A stretch of 64,000 bases of DNA from positions 70,331,201 through 70,395,200 of the forward strand of contig OZ038422.1 in NCBI GenBank assembly GCA_964036155.1, in the 5' to 3' direction. The notes beneath the pieces are model-generated. The model searched no databases. It was not told the origin of the DNA and saw only the letters and a program-made list of their open reading frames with translations. The position numbers were made by a program, and so were the translations under genes. Shown here in pieces: positions 10,809-23,400 of this stretch (its first letter is position 1; each line of letters begins with the position of its first letter). The DNA comes from Diploscapter coronatus (taxonomy: Eukaryota > Nematoda > Chromadorea > Rhabditida > Rhabditidae).

Positions 10809-11000
10809 TCTTTTCGGTGATCAGAAAACTTTTGCCCATTTGCCTGAACCAGCGATTTGGTTTATCATTCTTTCTCTATTCTATTGTTTTCCCTCACGGA
10901 CAGGACAGAATACGGCTGCTGTTATTTTATCCAACTTCAAATGAAATAAATATTCAAATTTAACGACTACGGGCTCAAGTCAACCCTCATGGACTTGATA

Positions 11001-11542
11001 GTGCAAGATTCCCTAGCACTTTGAGGAAGATATCAGCAGATCATTTGTTTCCGTGTCTGCATAAAATGCCGTCATATAGAATTTCATTGACATGCTTGAT
11101 TTTGTGTAGAAATTGAAATTAATGTAGAATTATCTTGCTTCCATCTGGAAGCGGTTCCAAAATTTCGTTAGACCACTTCGAAAGAAGAGTCAGAACGTTG
11201 TTCATACCTCAAACTTGGGTAATTAAACCGAAGATGGCGGTGAAACATGGATTATACCGATACTTTGCATTGTATTCCAAGCAAGAACGCTTTCTATTTG
11301 TGTTTCTTTTCCTCTCCAGCGAAAGACTATCTGACAATTTTGCGATAGATAGACAGGTGAGAGAAACCAGACAGTGAAGGGGAACAGATGCACTCTTGCT
11401 TGACATATGCGACGAAATGTCTATATTTCCCTATTTTCGCCGATAGCTTCGGTTTAATTACCCAAGTTTGAGGTATTAACAACGTTCTGACTCTTCGAGA
11501 GAAGTGGTCTAGACAAATTTTGGAACGCTTTCAGATGGAAGC
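11001..11542 (+). repeat. left member of a direct repeat flanking the LGIC gene
   Basis: 11001-11542 matches 14630-15183 in the same orientation. The match covers a 135-bp lead sequence (TCCCTAGCAC, GATATCAGCAGATCA, CATAAAATGCC) plus the whole F1 foldback element. Sharing the lead sequence shows the two arose by segmental duplication rather than two independent insertions. Confidence 0.8.
11137..11542. mobile_element. foldback element family F1, copy 2
   Basis: 406 bp with termini GCTTCCATCTGGAAGC and, in reverse complement, GCTTCCATCTGAAAGC. The arms are about 100 bp up to GGTAATTAAACC, and the non-coding centre is nearly identical to copy 3. It lies just beyond the stop codon of the channel gene at 11656. 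Confidence 0.88.
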
Positions 11543-11655
11543 CAAATTTATTCATTTCTCAAAGAAGTAAAAACAAAATAAAATTAACTAGATTTCCGAT
11601 TTCCAGTAGAACAAGGCAAAATTTTAGCAGAATAAGCGATTGAATACATCTGAAA

Positions 11656-13775
11656 TTATTTTTTACAGCAAATAATCGAGAAAAAATCGCACGTCATTTT
11701 TGAGCTCGCTTCTTTTTCCGACTTCTTTATTTCCTGCACTTTATTCATATCTTCGTCTCTTTTTGTGGATCTACGGATCCAAACAGCCCATTTTCCGACG
11801 TAAGGGGCTGATAAAGAGACACCCACGGCCAGAGACATCAGGCAAAAATTGACTATTGCAAATATGGCTGAAATTTGATATTTCGAATAGCCTGCTTCCC
11901 GAACTTCCCACCTAGTTTAGGTAAAGCTTTGGTCTTTGGCAGGGAATCGGCCATAATTCCAAGCAGAAAAGTCAGACTCATCATGTTGCTGAGGGTAATG
12001 TTGATTTTCTCAGATTTAGCGATATTCCTGAACATTTCATGAATAAAGTAATAGATAATAACTGAGCATCACCTTAGAAATACACCATAAATACAGATTA
12101 CGTTGATAATGAATGAAGGAAACGCCAAAACTACAACATAAAATGTTGAGTTTCTTTTGAGCGTAATTGAAAATGTACTCTGAAAGATAATATTACAACT
12201 TGAAAAACTCGAAGCCGAATGAATAGCTTACAATATCTCGAGTCACTACGTCTCCTGTATTCAAGAATGTGCTTGTTATGTTAAATCCTAATGATAACCA
12301 CTCTCCAGTGCCCTAGGATTAAGAAGATTTTATCTGTGATAGTATCAGAGTTGGAAGAAATCGTGCTATACAAAACTACGAACAAATCGTTTCAGATATT
12401 TTCAAGTTTAAAGTTTACATTTCGGTTTAGGTAGACGGCGATTTTGGAAATAAAATAACATTCTCTTGACAAACGTTTGCAATATCTTCTTCTAGTCTCT
12501 TTGAAAAGTGTTAGGTTTCGCTTTACTTTCCTAATCAACAATTAAAATTACCGGGCTGTCTTCAGCCATTAGGACATCCATTTCTGAATAAGCGTAAGGC
12601 CAGATCTTGTATTCAAAAATCGAAGAAACTGTGGACACAAGTCTAATGTTGCATGTCTGAGTATCCATGGGAAACGAATCTAACTAAAAGCGAGAACGAT
12701 TTCAATCGAATTACAAGGAATTTCTTACTTGCATTGGGCAATTTATTCCTAGAGCGACAGAATAGAAGAAGGTAACTTCCCCATCATAGGTTACCTAACG
12801 ATTTAGTGAGTAATGAAAATGATATCCAATTCTTACAATAGCGACTTTTTGATAATCTTCTCGGTAATCGACAGCTTGAGTGGCAGCCAGGATAGTTAAT
12901 TCCGGAACCCATATTTCATCGATATTGACGTAGAAATGGTCTATGTCTCCATATTCCTTTGGATTCCAACGAAGTCTAATAATGTGTTGATGAAATAAGG
13001 TAACAAGAGAAGTTTAGAAAAATGGATGAGTTTTGGAATAATAAATATCTAGATTTCTTTCTCGCTAATTTTCGACACACGCATTTTCAATTAAATTGAT
13101 CGAAAACAAGAATTTGTAATTTCAATTCCGCCTGCTATTTCTTCCTTGTGTAAATTATTTTCACAACTTCCTGCACGAGAGATTGCACTTCAGCACTGTG
13201 CGAGTTCAGATTCATGATCAGTGTTATGAAATATCTCTGTAGTGCAAAAATCAGCCAAATCAGAGAGACGCTTCAGAAAGTTTCCTTGTTAGTATATTTT
13301 TCCAAATAAAATACTCACAAGAAATATGTAAGTGTATACCTATCATCAGTCCAAATGAGCATAGAACTGAACACAAATTGCGCTTCTTCCCTTTGTTGAT
13401 CGAGCAGTAGTAATTTCAAATACATTAGTATCACTTGCACTCCAAACATTTGACTCTCAAATTTCTCATACAATTCCATTGTAAAGTTAGTTGTATTCGC
13501 AGCTAAACTATCGGATTTAATGACTTGTCAAGGAATGACACAGTGCTTACAAACACTCATAATCGGGGCAAGATGCTTTCGATAGTTTCTGAAGAGATCG
13601 TCGAATAATTTAGTTTGGGTTTGTAGATATGCGAGTTTTTGAGGCGTTGGAGCTAAAGATTCATATAAGAAATTGCTGTTACGAAAATTCTAAACATACG
13701 CGGACTAGCTGTTCCATTAATGTTCACTGCATCGGAAGTAGGTAATTGGCAGACAATCAATAGCAGGAATAGCAT
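11656..13775 (-). CDS. Cys-loop ligand-gated ion channel subunit lacking M4
   Basis: Ten exons (13700-13775, 13557-13652, 13340-13502, 12837-12975, 12729-12794, 12552-12683, 12232-12312, 12073-12179, 11912-12027, 11656-11867) give 395 residues in one frame. A signal peptide (MLFLLLIVCQLPTSDA) precedes the ligand-binding domain, which contains LFDDLFRNYRK and IWVPELTIL. The Cys-loop is intact: C, 13 residues including DSFPMD, then C. M1 is VVVLAFPSFIINVICIYG. M2 follows SEKINITLSNMMSLTFLLG, and Glu-Lys before M2 with no PAR motif predicts cation selectivity; position 9' is Met instead of the usual Leu. M3 is IFAIVNFCLMSLAVGV. No vicinal Cys pair (alpha-type loop C) is present. After M3 only about 50 polar residues remain, so M4 is missing, and no M4 exon is seen before the F1 element. 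Confidence 0.85.
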
Positions 13776-13880
13776 TTGTCATCAAGCAACAATTGCAATT
13801 CCGTTATTGCTTATATTTCGCAAAATATACTTGCATTTTCTTTCAGAATGCATGTAATTTGAGCTTTTTTGAGTGGTAAA

Positions 13881-14626
13881 TTAAGAGTGAATGTCAGTAA
13901 GGACCAAAGTCGGTATAAATAGGGGTTCGTCGATTTGGCTGATTTTCACATATATAGTATAGTTTTCACGCTGATTCTCGTGGTGCTATTCGTTTTTCAT
14001 AAAATGCAGATGGGTGGAGTTATGCTAATTTCAACTTTTTACATATTCAATATCAAAACACAAATTCGTAACTTTCTTATTTCTAAACCAAATCAGATGA
14101 GGGGGTTTTCAGCATTAGATAACCCATGAAAAATTCTAGAATGTAGCTACGACCACTTGCTACCATCAATAATTTTCCGCCAAAAATAATATTAACAAAT
14201 TTTATTTTCGAGTATTTTTCTACTCCAAATCTACAAATAAAGAAAATAATAATGACATTTGGTGTGAAATACAGCAAGATATGAATTTTTGAAACTTACT
14301 GTCCCAAAGGCACTTTGTAATAATTGACCATCATACTTCAAAAATTATTATTTTATTGCTTAATAATCTAAAGACTAAATGCTGTTCAATAAAAGGAATT
14401 ATTCAATTTGGTCCAGAAATAAAAAAGACGAATCTTTTCCCAAGGTTGGGTCTGGAAAACTTACGAACTATTATAATCCACTACAATAATCGATTTTTGA
14501 AAAACGGATAGCACCACGAGAATCAGCGTGAAAACTATACTTATATGTGAAAATCAGCCAAATCGACGAACCCCTGGTCCGCATCTCTTCCTTGAGACTT
14601 TGCCTTTTACTGACATTTACTCTTAA
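13881..14626. mobile_element. foldback element family F2, complete copy
   Basis: 746 bp bounded by TTAAGAGTGAATGTCAG and its complement CTGACATTTACTCTTAA. The arms of about 240 bp share GATTTGGCTGATTTTCACAT and CTGATTCTCGTGGTGCTAT. The centre is non-coding. It sits about 105 bp upstream of the channel gene start. Partial copies occur at 7686, 43185 and about 57835. Confidence 0.82.
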
Positions 14627-14629
14627 ATA

Positions 14630-15183
14630 GTGCACAATTCCCTAGCACTCTGAGAAAGATATCAGCAGATCAATTGTTTCCGTATCTGCATAAAATGCCA
14701 TCACATGGAACTCCATTGGCATGCTTGATTTGACTGATTTTATGTAGAAATTGAAATTCACGTGGAATTATTTTGCTTCTCGCTTTGAGAGGCGTTCCAA
14801 AATTTCGTTAGACCACTTCGAAAGAAGAGTCAGAACGTTGTTCATACCTCAAACTTGGGTAATTAAACCGAAGATGGCGGTGAAACATGGATTATACCGA
14901 TACTTTGCATTGTATTCCAAGCAAGAACGCTTTCTATTTGTGTTTCTTTTCCTCTCCAGCGAAAGACTATCTGACAATTTTGCGATAGATAGACAGGTGA
15001 GAGAAACCAGACAGTGAAGGGGAACAGATGCACTCTTGCTTGACATATGCGACGAAATGTTCATATTTGCCGATTTTCACCGTCATCTTCGGTTTAATTA
15101 CCCAAGTTTGAGGTATTAACAACGTTCTGACTCTTCGAAAGAAGTGGTCTAACCAAATTTTGGAACCGCTTCCAGATGGAAGC
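14630..15183 (+). repeat. right member of the direct repeat flanking the LGIC gene
   Basis: Direct counterpart of 11001-11542, including F1 copy 3 at 14775-15183. The two members enclose the ligand-gated channel gene and the F2 element. Confidence 0.8.
14775..15183. mobile_element. foldback element family F1, copy 3
   Basis: Same arms and centre as copy 2. The left terminus has diverged to GCTTCTCGCTTTGAGAGGC, and the right end is GCTTCCAGATGGAAGC. It ends 31 bp beyond the stop codon of GH27 gene A. Confidence 0.88.
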
Positions 15184-15214
15184 ACAAATTATATGAGAAG
15201 AGAATGAGAATGTT

Positions 15215-17660
15215 TTATTTTTCATCCAAATAATGATTTCTATCGAACAAGTTGAGAGGGTTGAAACGAAGCATCGCATCCAACAATCCGTTGTAACTGT
15301 TGTTGCTACTTGCACTCTGATTTGTTTTATCCGAATCATTTGTGGTAGACCCAATAGCGATCAGTTTAATGAATAATGAGCCTGCAGGCGGCAATCTACC
15401 CGCTATATAATTTCCTGCAAAAGTCATTTTTTAATTGATAGATCTATTCTTTTCGAAAAATATCTTACGTGGTTTTATTTTTTCACTTTTCCTATGACTC
15501 TTCCAAATATTCGTCACTACATATCCACGCTCATTATCCAATCCGAGTTTTGATATTTTCATGATGTATTTCTAAAATTTGGATAGAAGACTAAGTAATA
15601 CAGATATGCACAAGAATTTCGAGGAATGCATGAAACTTTTATCGATTATTTAAACAACTCATTTTACTACATTGATTTTGATAAAATGGAACAAATAATT
15701 GATTCGTGATATCGAATCATAATAAATGCTCTTGTTTCGTTTAGAGAAAGTACATAAAATTGACGAGTCAGCAATTTTAAGAAGGAAAAAAGACTACATT
15801 TTCATAGCTAAATCTAGTGATATTTCACTTACATGTGTAACATTTTCATTCATATTGACCACAGCGATTGCATATGACATTTTTCCTTCGATCACTGGAT
15901 TGATTTCTTTCACGAAGTATAAAATATCCTTTTCCTAAATTGTCGCATTACTAATTTATTGAAATGTTGCACAAACCTTCTTGACGACTTTCCCGAATTT
16001 AACCATGCTATCTTGATTAATGGCGATAGCTTCCCTATTCAGCAGGATCTCTTTGAATTTCTGATCGATCTTTCTCAAATCTGTCGAAATCAAAAGTGGT
16101 GCCGACCAAATGCACCTAAAATTGATATGATTTAGTTAGAATCGTTCCCTTCGCATACCAGACTGTAAATTGGGTTTTAGCCATTTCAACTGTAATATTT
16201 TCGTTTCCAATAACAAGCTGAATTTGTGATAATAATAAAACAAAAGACCTAATAACTTAAAGTAAATAAACGTCATACAGATTTATCGCGCCAAATTGGC
16301 ATATTTCGGAAATTTTTTGATAATATTTAAATGATATGCAGCACCTATTTTCATAGTAAAAATTTGTATCATTCAACTCTTTCAATTAGTCGACATCTGA
16401 CAATAACTCTCATTGTTTTTCTGTAGACAACAAACCATATCAGGGTCATTAAGTGCGGCAGGTCCATGAACACTTGCGAGAACGTCCTGATTTTCAACCA
16501 TATAGTCTATCACATCTCGTACAGTATCCCAGTGATTTCTCACGTCTTTGTAATTTCTCCAAATGTTGCAAACTTTTGATACTTCAGTGTAATTCGCCTT
16601 AATGTTAAATTATTCTAGGAAAAACTATTTGCAATGATATTAACAGTCTTATTGACTTTCCACAATTCGTACGGCCATTCGCACATGTAGATTATTTGAT
16701 TCTTCAACGAAGTCAAAGCCTTTCCCATTTCAACGTGAGCTGAAATTTATTTAGTTTTATTTTAGTTTATAGGAAGCTTATTAGCCATATTCAAGTTGAT
16801 CATCTTCGATGAAACATCCGTCCATTTTTATGTAGTCAATATTCCACTCTTCGAATGTCTTGGCATCGATCTAATTTGCTTAGGAATCAAATCATTTTTG
16901 AGATCAAATGAACACAATGTGCAATTTACCTCAAAATAACCGAAAGATCCGGGAAATCTTGCACACGTCTTCATGCCAACATCTGCATACACACCGAATT
17001 TCAGTCCTTGTTTATGAATCTATGAAAAATTATTGTGTCAAAATGACTGACAATAGTTCAAAAGCTACATAATCAGAAAGTTTCCTGATTCCCGAGGGAA
17101 ATCGTGTTTGATTCGGCGAAAGTTTCCCTTGGTCAGTTCTATTGTTGGCCAACCCTAAAACAGACGAAAATATTGAAGAAAAATCCAAATAAAATCTGAT
17201 ACAGCAATCATCGATGTTGACATATTTGTACCCAGCATCACTATATCCCTCCTTTTCTTAATTCAAAATATTTAACTAAAATGAGTAATGATGAATCCAC
17301 TTGCTCATTATATCGGCAATGTCCTGAAATTGAATTCATGAAACGTGAGAATCATTCAATTTTATTCAAGAGCCAAAGAAGATCGGGATTTAAAAGTAGT
17401 CCACCTTGAAGAGTTGCTCGTTTATGCAATCATCGGGATGATTGATGCAATCCATTTCACATTCAAATGCTGTCCAACTATAAAATGAAGTTGCTCATGG
17501 AAATTCTTTGTTATTTTTACCTATTGAATCCTAATGGAGGGGTCCTGAATTCTATTCTATCGATTTTTAAAATTCTATGATCTTACAATGGAATGTTATG
17601 CTTGACAATTGCTACTAATGATAGCGGAATAAATAGCAGAAATAAGACTAGAAATTTCAT
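15215..17660 (-). CDS. GH27 alpha-galactosidase-like protein A (divergent pocket)
   Basis: Fifteen phase-consistent exons (17587-17660, 17521-17544, 17405-17477, 17305-17323, 17203-17256, 17069-17154, 16930-17019, 16786-16870, 16645-16739, 16436-16597, 16159-16217, 15977-16115, 15833-15934, 15469-15571, 15215-15414) encode 454 residues. A signal peptide ([17 protein letters not shown]) suggests lysosomal or secreted location. Family landmarks are [27 protein letters not shown] (nucleophile Asp), WRNYKDV (acid/base Asp) and NDPDM. The recognition loop reads CEWPYE instead of galactosidase CEWPLY or N-acetylgalactosaminidase CSWPAY. The glycine-tryptophan before NDPDM is replaced by AAL. Catalysis is plausible but specificity is probably altered. 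Introns 4 and 8 start with GC. It lies next to F1 copy 3; paralogues B and C are at 44353 and 48207. Confidence 0.88.
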
Positions 17661-20448
17661 AATCCCTATAGATTTTCTAAATAAAAGATCTTCTTTTAAA
17701 TATGAAATTCTGTAACGGTTTTGAACCAAATTATAGCGACAATATTTCGAATAATAAGTCCCAGAAGTATAGTAAAAAATTAATTAAAAATCTAATGTCG
17801 TGTCCGAGTGGAAAGTAAAAGTTCTTTATTGAAGATGTATTTAATTAACACTAGAACTCCTTTTTTATATATTGAATAAGTAACTGCGAATGTTCTCACA
17901 AAAATTGATATCATTGAACTACTCTTGAGACAAGCTTTCTGATGGTATAGACCTTGTCCGGTAATTCGCGTTTCTTATAGTGATCACTTCTTGTCAATTA
18001 TGTCTGCCTATTTGTACCACTAACACATGAGAAATGGTAAATGAACTGGGAAACCAGACACATAAAAACTTGTAAGTGAAAAAACCCAGATAATTTGATA
18101 ACAACTTTGGACTGAAACTAAATGAACTCGGCGATACTAGTCGGAGTATTGAACTTTATAACAGTCCTACCAGAAATAATAGATAGTATTATTGGCTATC
18201 GATTAACGAATATAAAAAAGCTATAATTAATGAGCAATTATTAAGTTGTTGGTTGCAACATCTAACATTATTGAATGTTTGATTTCTCTTCTTCAATTTG
18301 TGCTGTGAGGTAGTAGTTAGCTACAACGATTTTAGTTTGATTGGTTCTGTAATATAAACAGACAGAAAGAAGATTGACCTCTGATAAAGAACATAAATAT
18401 ACACGCTGCCTCAGGAGAATATGAAGAGTACAAATGATAAAAAAAGAAATGATTTATTGCACTGAACTGCAGAGAATAGCTATACTATCACATGCTGCGG
18501 TTAAAAATCTCTTCATGAAGTGGTGACCATGAGTTTGGAATAATTATCATTGCTATGCATCTAGCTTGTCTTCTTTTTAATCGTAAACCAATTCTGATGA
18601 AACTTGACAAGAATTCATAATTCAGCGGAATGTTTGTGTGAAAAATTTTACTCAAATTGGTCCATGATAACTGAATCTATCAGGTTGCATTTATGATCAT
18701 AATTGCTCGAAACTTCTGACCGCCACTACGTTTTCTTATTTGAAAACTTTGGGATTGAAATTTCATTCGAAAATATTCATTTCATTATGCTAATAATATA
18801 TAGAGGATAATGATAGAAAATTATACGCTAAATATATTTACAATAAATTCGGTTAAAAAAAACAGATTAAATAGCACTTTATTGACTCGCTCTCAACTAA
18901 TAATACACGAATAAAGTGCAAATGAATGAAGTAGTCCCCAAGCTTCGCTCCTTGCAAACTTGCATTTTTGGTAGAAGCGTGGTATTTTGAAATAGGAAAT
19001 TTGGGAAGGAAGTACCCTAAAAACTCAAAACGTCTTAAATAGCATCATATAGATCGACGATAAACCTGATGAAATGGTCCTGTGCAAAAAATCAGGTTAA
19101 AATATCCGCGCACAAGCAATATTTCATTTGTGAAAATGTTCATTTTGGGTAAGACGGATTTTTGCGATTTGTCGGTAAGAAAAGGTTCTTTTATTTTTTC
19201 ACGAAAGTCTTATTTACGTCTCTAGTGACATTTCTGCACAAAAATTTCGCCCGAAACATAAATTCGGCATATCTGCTTGGGAACCCTATAGGTGAAGCGA
19301 TGATGAAGCAACAGTGAAACTACACGTTTGACCCGTATGTTCATTGAAAAGCAATGTTGAAATGAAACATCAATCTTTATAGCGATATCCATAACAAATG
19401 TTAGCTACAAAGACGAAGAGCTTTAAAGCTATTGTCAAATGAATAATGAAATGAGGTAATCTGGAAAAGTGGTAGCGAGAAGTGGAGTAGTTCATTTCAA
19501 AATACCGAGGTGCGTTTATTGCAAAAAGAGACGATCATTCTCCATCTTCTCCAATTTTCAACTATCGGGACTTTTAAAAAATAGTAACGCATCTACGAAC
19601 TAATAAAGAGGTATTTAGAACAAAGACTCTTTACTAAGTCATTCGTAGAAGCGACACTACTCGTCCCACTATTACCCTATAACTATTTTCCAGTTACCAT
19701 TGTTTGATAAAATCTAGCCAAAATTCTCAACATAGCCAGATTCTGTTCGGTTATGAACTACAATAGGATCTGGACCTGACTAATGTCGTTTGAAGTAAAG
19801 AAAGGAAAGATGAACAAAGTTAATAAATATCTGAATGTTGAATGAATAAAAATAAATAGTTCGGCTAAGGCAAGACTTGAAATCGACTGGGATATCACGA
19901 AACGCGAGATTGGATAATAATAATAATAATAAAGTGAAAAAGATATGGTCATTGGAATGGAAGTAATGCAAGTATAGGAGAAGGAAGGTGAGGAAAGAGT
20001 AAGGGAAGAATATGGGATGTGAATTGACAGAACTGGCCGAGTTGACAGGGGACGGTGATTGGACTGAATTTGAGCAGCACGATTCAGTGCTTCAGAAGGG
20101 AAATCGATAGAATCTTCTTCCAAAATGCGTCGCGAGTTCTAGATGACACAAATTATTGATTTTTTGTTTGTAGATTAAAGATAATCGTATCTCCTACAAA
20201 TCTCATCGATGGGCTTTCAAGAAGGAAAACATTATTTAACTAATAGGCATAGAATAGAGTTTTTGCTAGAAAAATATAAAACCTGAATTCTTCTTTTCGC
20301 TTTCAGACAAAATAATCGAAAATTGAACCGTGCAAAATACGAAGGATAGAGAAATGCACGTTTTTCCAATATATGAAAGCATTTTCATTGTGCCACCTTG
20401 TTGAAATTTAGGAACGCTATCAAAATTGTTTTTTAGTAAATAAAGCGC
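17661..20448. other. long intergenic region
   Basis: No gene with exon structure is recognised. It holds a short (TAA)n run at about 19917-19931. Near 19040-19190 a stretch (ATCGACGATAAACCTGATGAAA) resembles 20755-20900 and may be an old dispersed repeat. A 121-codon minus-strand frame at 19758-20123 is Ser/Tyr-rich without family similarity. A fragment near 18700 (CTTCTGACCGCCACTAC) resembles the end of the MITE at 2982. Confidence 0.5.
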
Positions 20449-23400
20449 TTACTTTGTGAAATCATCAACGAAATGAGTGAGTTCCTCTGCAGCCTTCTTC
20501 ACTCCACTGTTCTCGGTCGATCCCAACTCGTCATGCATTCGCTTCAGCACTTCGATCACTGATTCGTCCGACAGAGCAATTGGGTCCTGAATATGTTTTT
20601 TTTTACAATTTTAATTCGACTTAGCGTGTGGTATAATTTAGATCAGATCTGTGCAGACCTACGGAGCACTTTCGTCTGACGAAAATAAACTAAGAGATAG
20701 AGATCGCACGAGCGAAATTCTAGCTTTCAACTGCCGTATTTCATCAAAGACAAACTAAATCGACGATAGACCTCACGAAACTGCGTTGTGTCAAAAATTA
20801 GCGCATAATTTTTCCCTGCAAAAACCTGCACAAGAAATTTAAAGTTTGCAACAAAAAAACGTGTTCATTTAGGGATCCGGGAAATGCAGATTCTTTCGTT
20901 CAAAATCGATCTTTATTTGATTTTTTCTTATCAAAAGTCCTAACTACCCTAGAATGCATCTTCCTAAGCAAAAAATGACAGCGGAATATGGCTCTCGTGA
21001 ACCTGCTTGCGCTCTCTACTCATAGACCATTTCCAGCAGAGGGACTTTCCCGAACAGTTATTTTTTTCAATTTTGTTTTCTTTCAATGTCGAATGATAAT
21101 TTCGATATTATCAGATTTAACTCGAACCTTCTTCTCCTCAGCCTCTGAATTGCAGACAGAATCAACCGAGTTGCAGATGATCTCGATTATGTCCTCCCAG
21201 TCATCGATGTTTGATTTGTCCTGCAAATCCAACTTATCTAATCCCCCTTAAATCTTTTTAGATTTAATTTTGTGTACCTTTAAAATTTAAAGAAAAATTT
21301 CAGACAACAACAGGTGATGTATTTGTGGCTTGTACTTTCTCTCTATTTCAAAATGTTAGTTTAAAAATGTGCGTTAGTTCATCACAGACGATATAAGGAT
21401 GTCGAGTGTTAGATTGTTCATTACGGTAAACTGTTAACCAAAATAACAATAAAACGAGTAACGAAAATAGTAATTTCAAATTATCACAGAGGTGAAAATT
21501 AACAAATTTGAGGTATTTTTTTTATGAAGTAGCACTCCCTTTGACCAGCGATGTGTGAATTTCACGCACTGCAAAAGATGAGAAATGTTAGTGAAATAAT
21601 TAGAAAACTAGTAACTGTGCAGCTTGTAAAGGGTGAAAACATTGTATTTGGAAATTCGGCAATGTATTTGTCATCGTCGGAAATTGTCATCAGATTTAGA
21701 AGCTATGGATTATAAGAAGAGACTAGGCAGATGTGACGATGACAAAACTGGAAATCGGAAAATATACAGATTGGGAGTGAAGCAGTGACGATAAAGCAAG
21801 AAAACTGTATGCTCCCCAAGAAACGCAAAAGCATACGAGTAGCATTCTATTTTCGTTCAATACACTTCCGAAACGCCGGCAAAAAGAAAGTGAGTTAGCT
21901 GCGAGAAAGTACAAGCACAAATGGACCCACCATTTTCAAGTACCTGGTTAATGAGGACTTTGAATGTGGACTTGAGCAGTTCGTCAGATCGCCCCACTTC
22001 CTGCACATCATCGTAGTAGTCGTCCTCGTTCTCCTTCTCTCCATTCTCCTGCAATCAGTCATTCATGTTTCCCTGTCATTCGTTCATTCATTACTACCTT
22101 GTCTGCACCCGGATCCTTCGCCGGGTACAGATTGCACTTGGGGCAGTACTTGTTGTTAGGAAGACCTCCGATCTTCGATGTTCCAGCACCTAAATTTCTG
22201 AAGTCAAAATTATATTTTTACCATTACTTTCGGGCTTCGGCAATTGGGAAATAACATGACTTTGACAAATTCGCATAAAATTTTAAAAAATGAGCGTCAA
22301 AAATTTTTAAAGTTTTAGAAAGACAGTAAAGACTAACCTATTGCATAGATAGGATCGAACCGTCCCCAGGAGAGAGGGATGTCCTCTGTGTAGTAGATCT
22401 CGACCCAGATGTTCCTGTTGACGAAGTACGTCGGAATCGAGTTGGGATACACTGCTCGGCACACCTCAAAGTGGACAATAAATGAAGAAAATGGAATTGG
22501 AGATAGACACCTTAAGGAATGGATTGTCCTCGGGGTTGATCCTTATCAAATGCTGCTTGGAGTACCTTAAAGCAACTGTTTTGAAGCGGAAATTAACTGC
22601 AACTCAGGAATGTATGCAAATAAAGATCTTTCAAATTTAAAGGCAAATAAAAATGGACTTTAAAATTTTGAAAAAATTAGAAAGTCGCAAAGATGAAATG
22701 TTCGTATATAATTCTAGTAATAATGCTGGAATCTAATTGTAAAATTGTTGCAATAAACTTCGGAAAATGTTCGCTTTTCTCAAAAACATGAAAATCTTCG
22801 ATATATCTTACAGATCAGTTTCGGACTCCTTTCGGCAGATAACAACAGTGATGTAGTGAGTCATATAGTTGCAGTAGAAGTCGGCGAAGTAGAAGTTGTG
22901 AGTGACTGGGTTGAGCAGCGTGTAGGCCTGGATGATCATCCGAGTATCGCCGAAAGGGGATGTGTTCGGCAGGTAGCCGTCCTTATCGAGACGGGCGGAG
23001 AAGAACAGGCCTACAAATGGGAATATGCAAATCGAGAGAAAATTTTGAACAAAACTCAAATTGATTTTCCAGTCTGCATACTCCTATAATAATTTTTTTT
23101 TTCATATGAGAAGACAACTACTTCTTGCATCTTGCTTTCTCCGTGATTTCTCATTTAGCATTGAGAAATTTTCAAGAAATAGAATGAAGATTTCGTTTTT
23201 TTTTTTTTAAATAAACCTCGTTTGGTTGAGTTTTTTTATTTCAAGGTTCAAATAGTTAACCACTGTTGAGACTCTTTGCAAGTTGGAATTGTTTAAGAGA
23301 TCAAACAAACTAACCAGAGAGAACCCCATTGATCCAGTTAGCAGGTTGTCCATTGAAGTCTTTGGCGTATTTCTGCATGATTCCCGATCTGTACAGGTGA

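Noticed and set aside
19758..20123. 121-codon minus-strand open frame rich in Ser and Tyr
   Set aside because: No family similarity and no splice context. The Tyr run comes from the (TAA)n microsatellite. A different frame here could supply an alternative last exon for the PHYHIP-like gene, but that is unproven.
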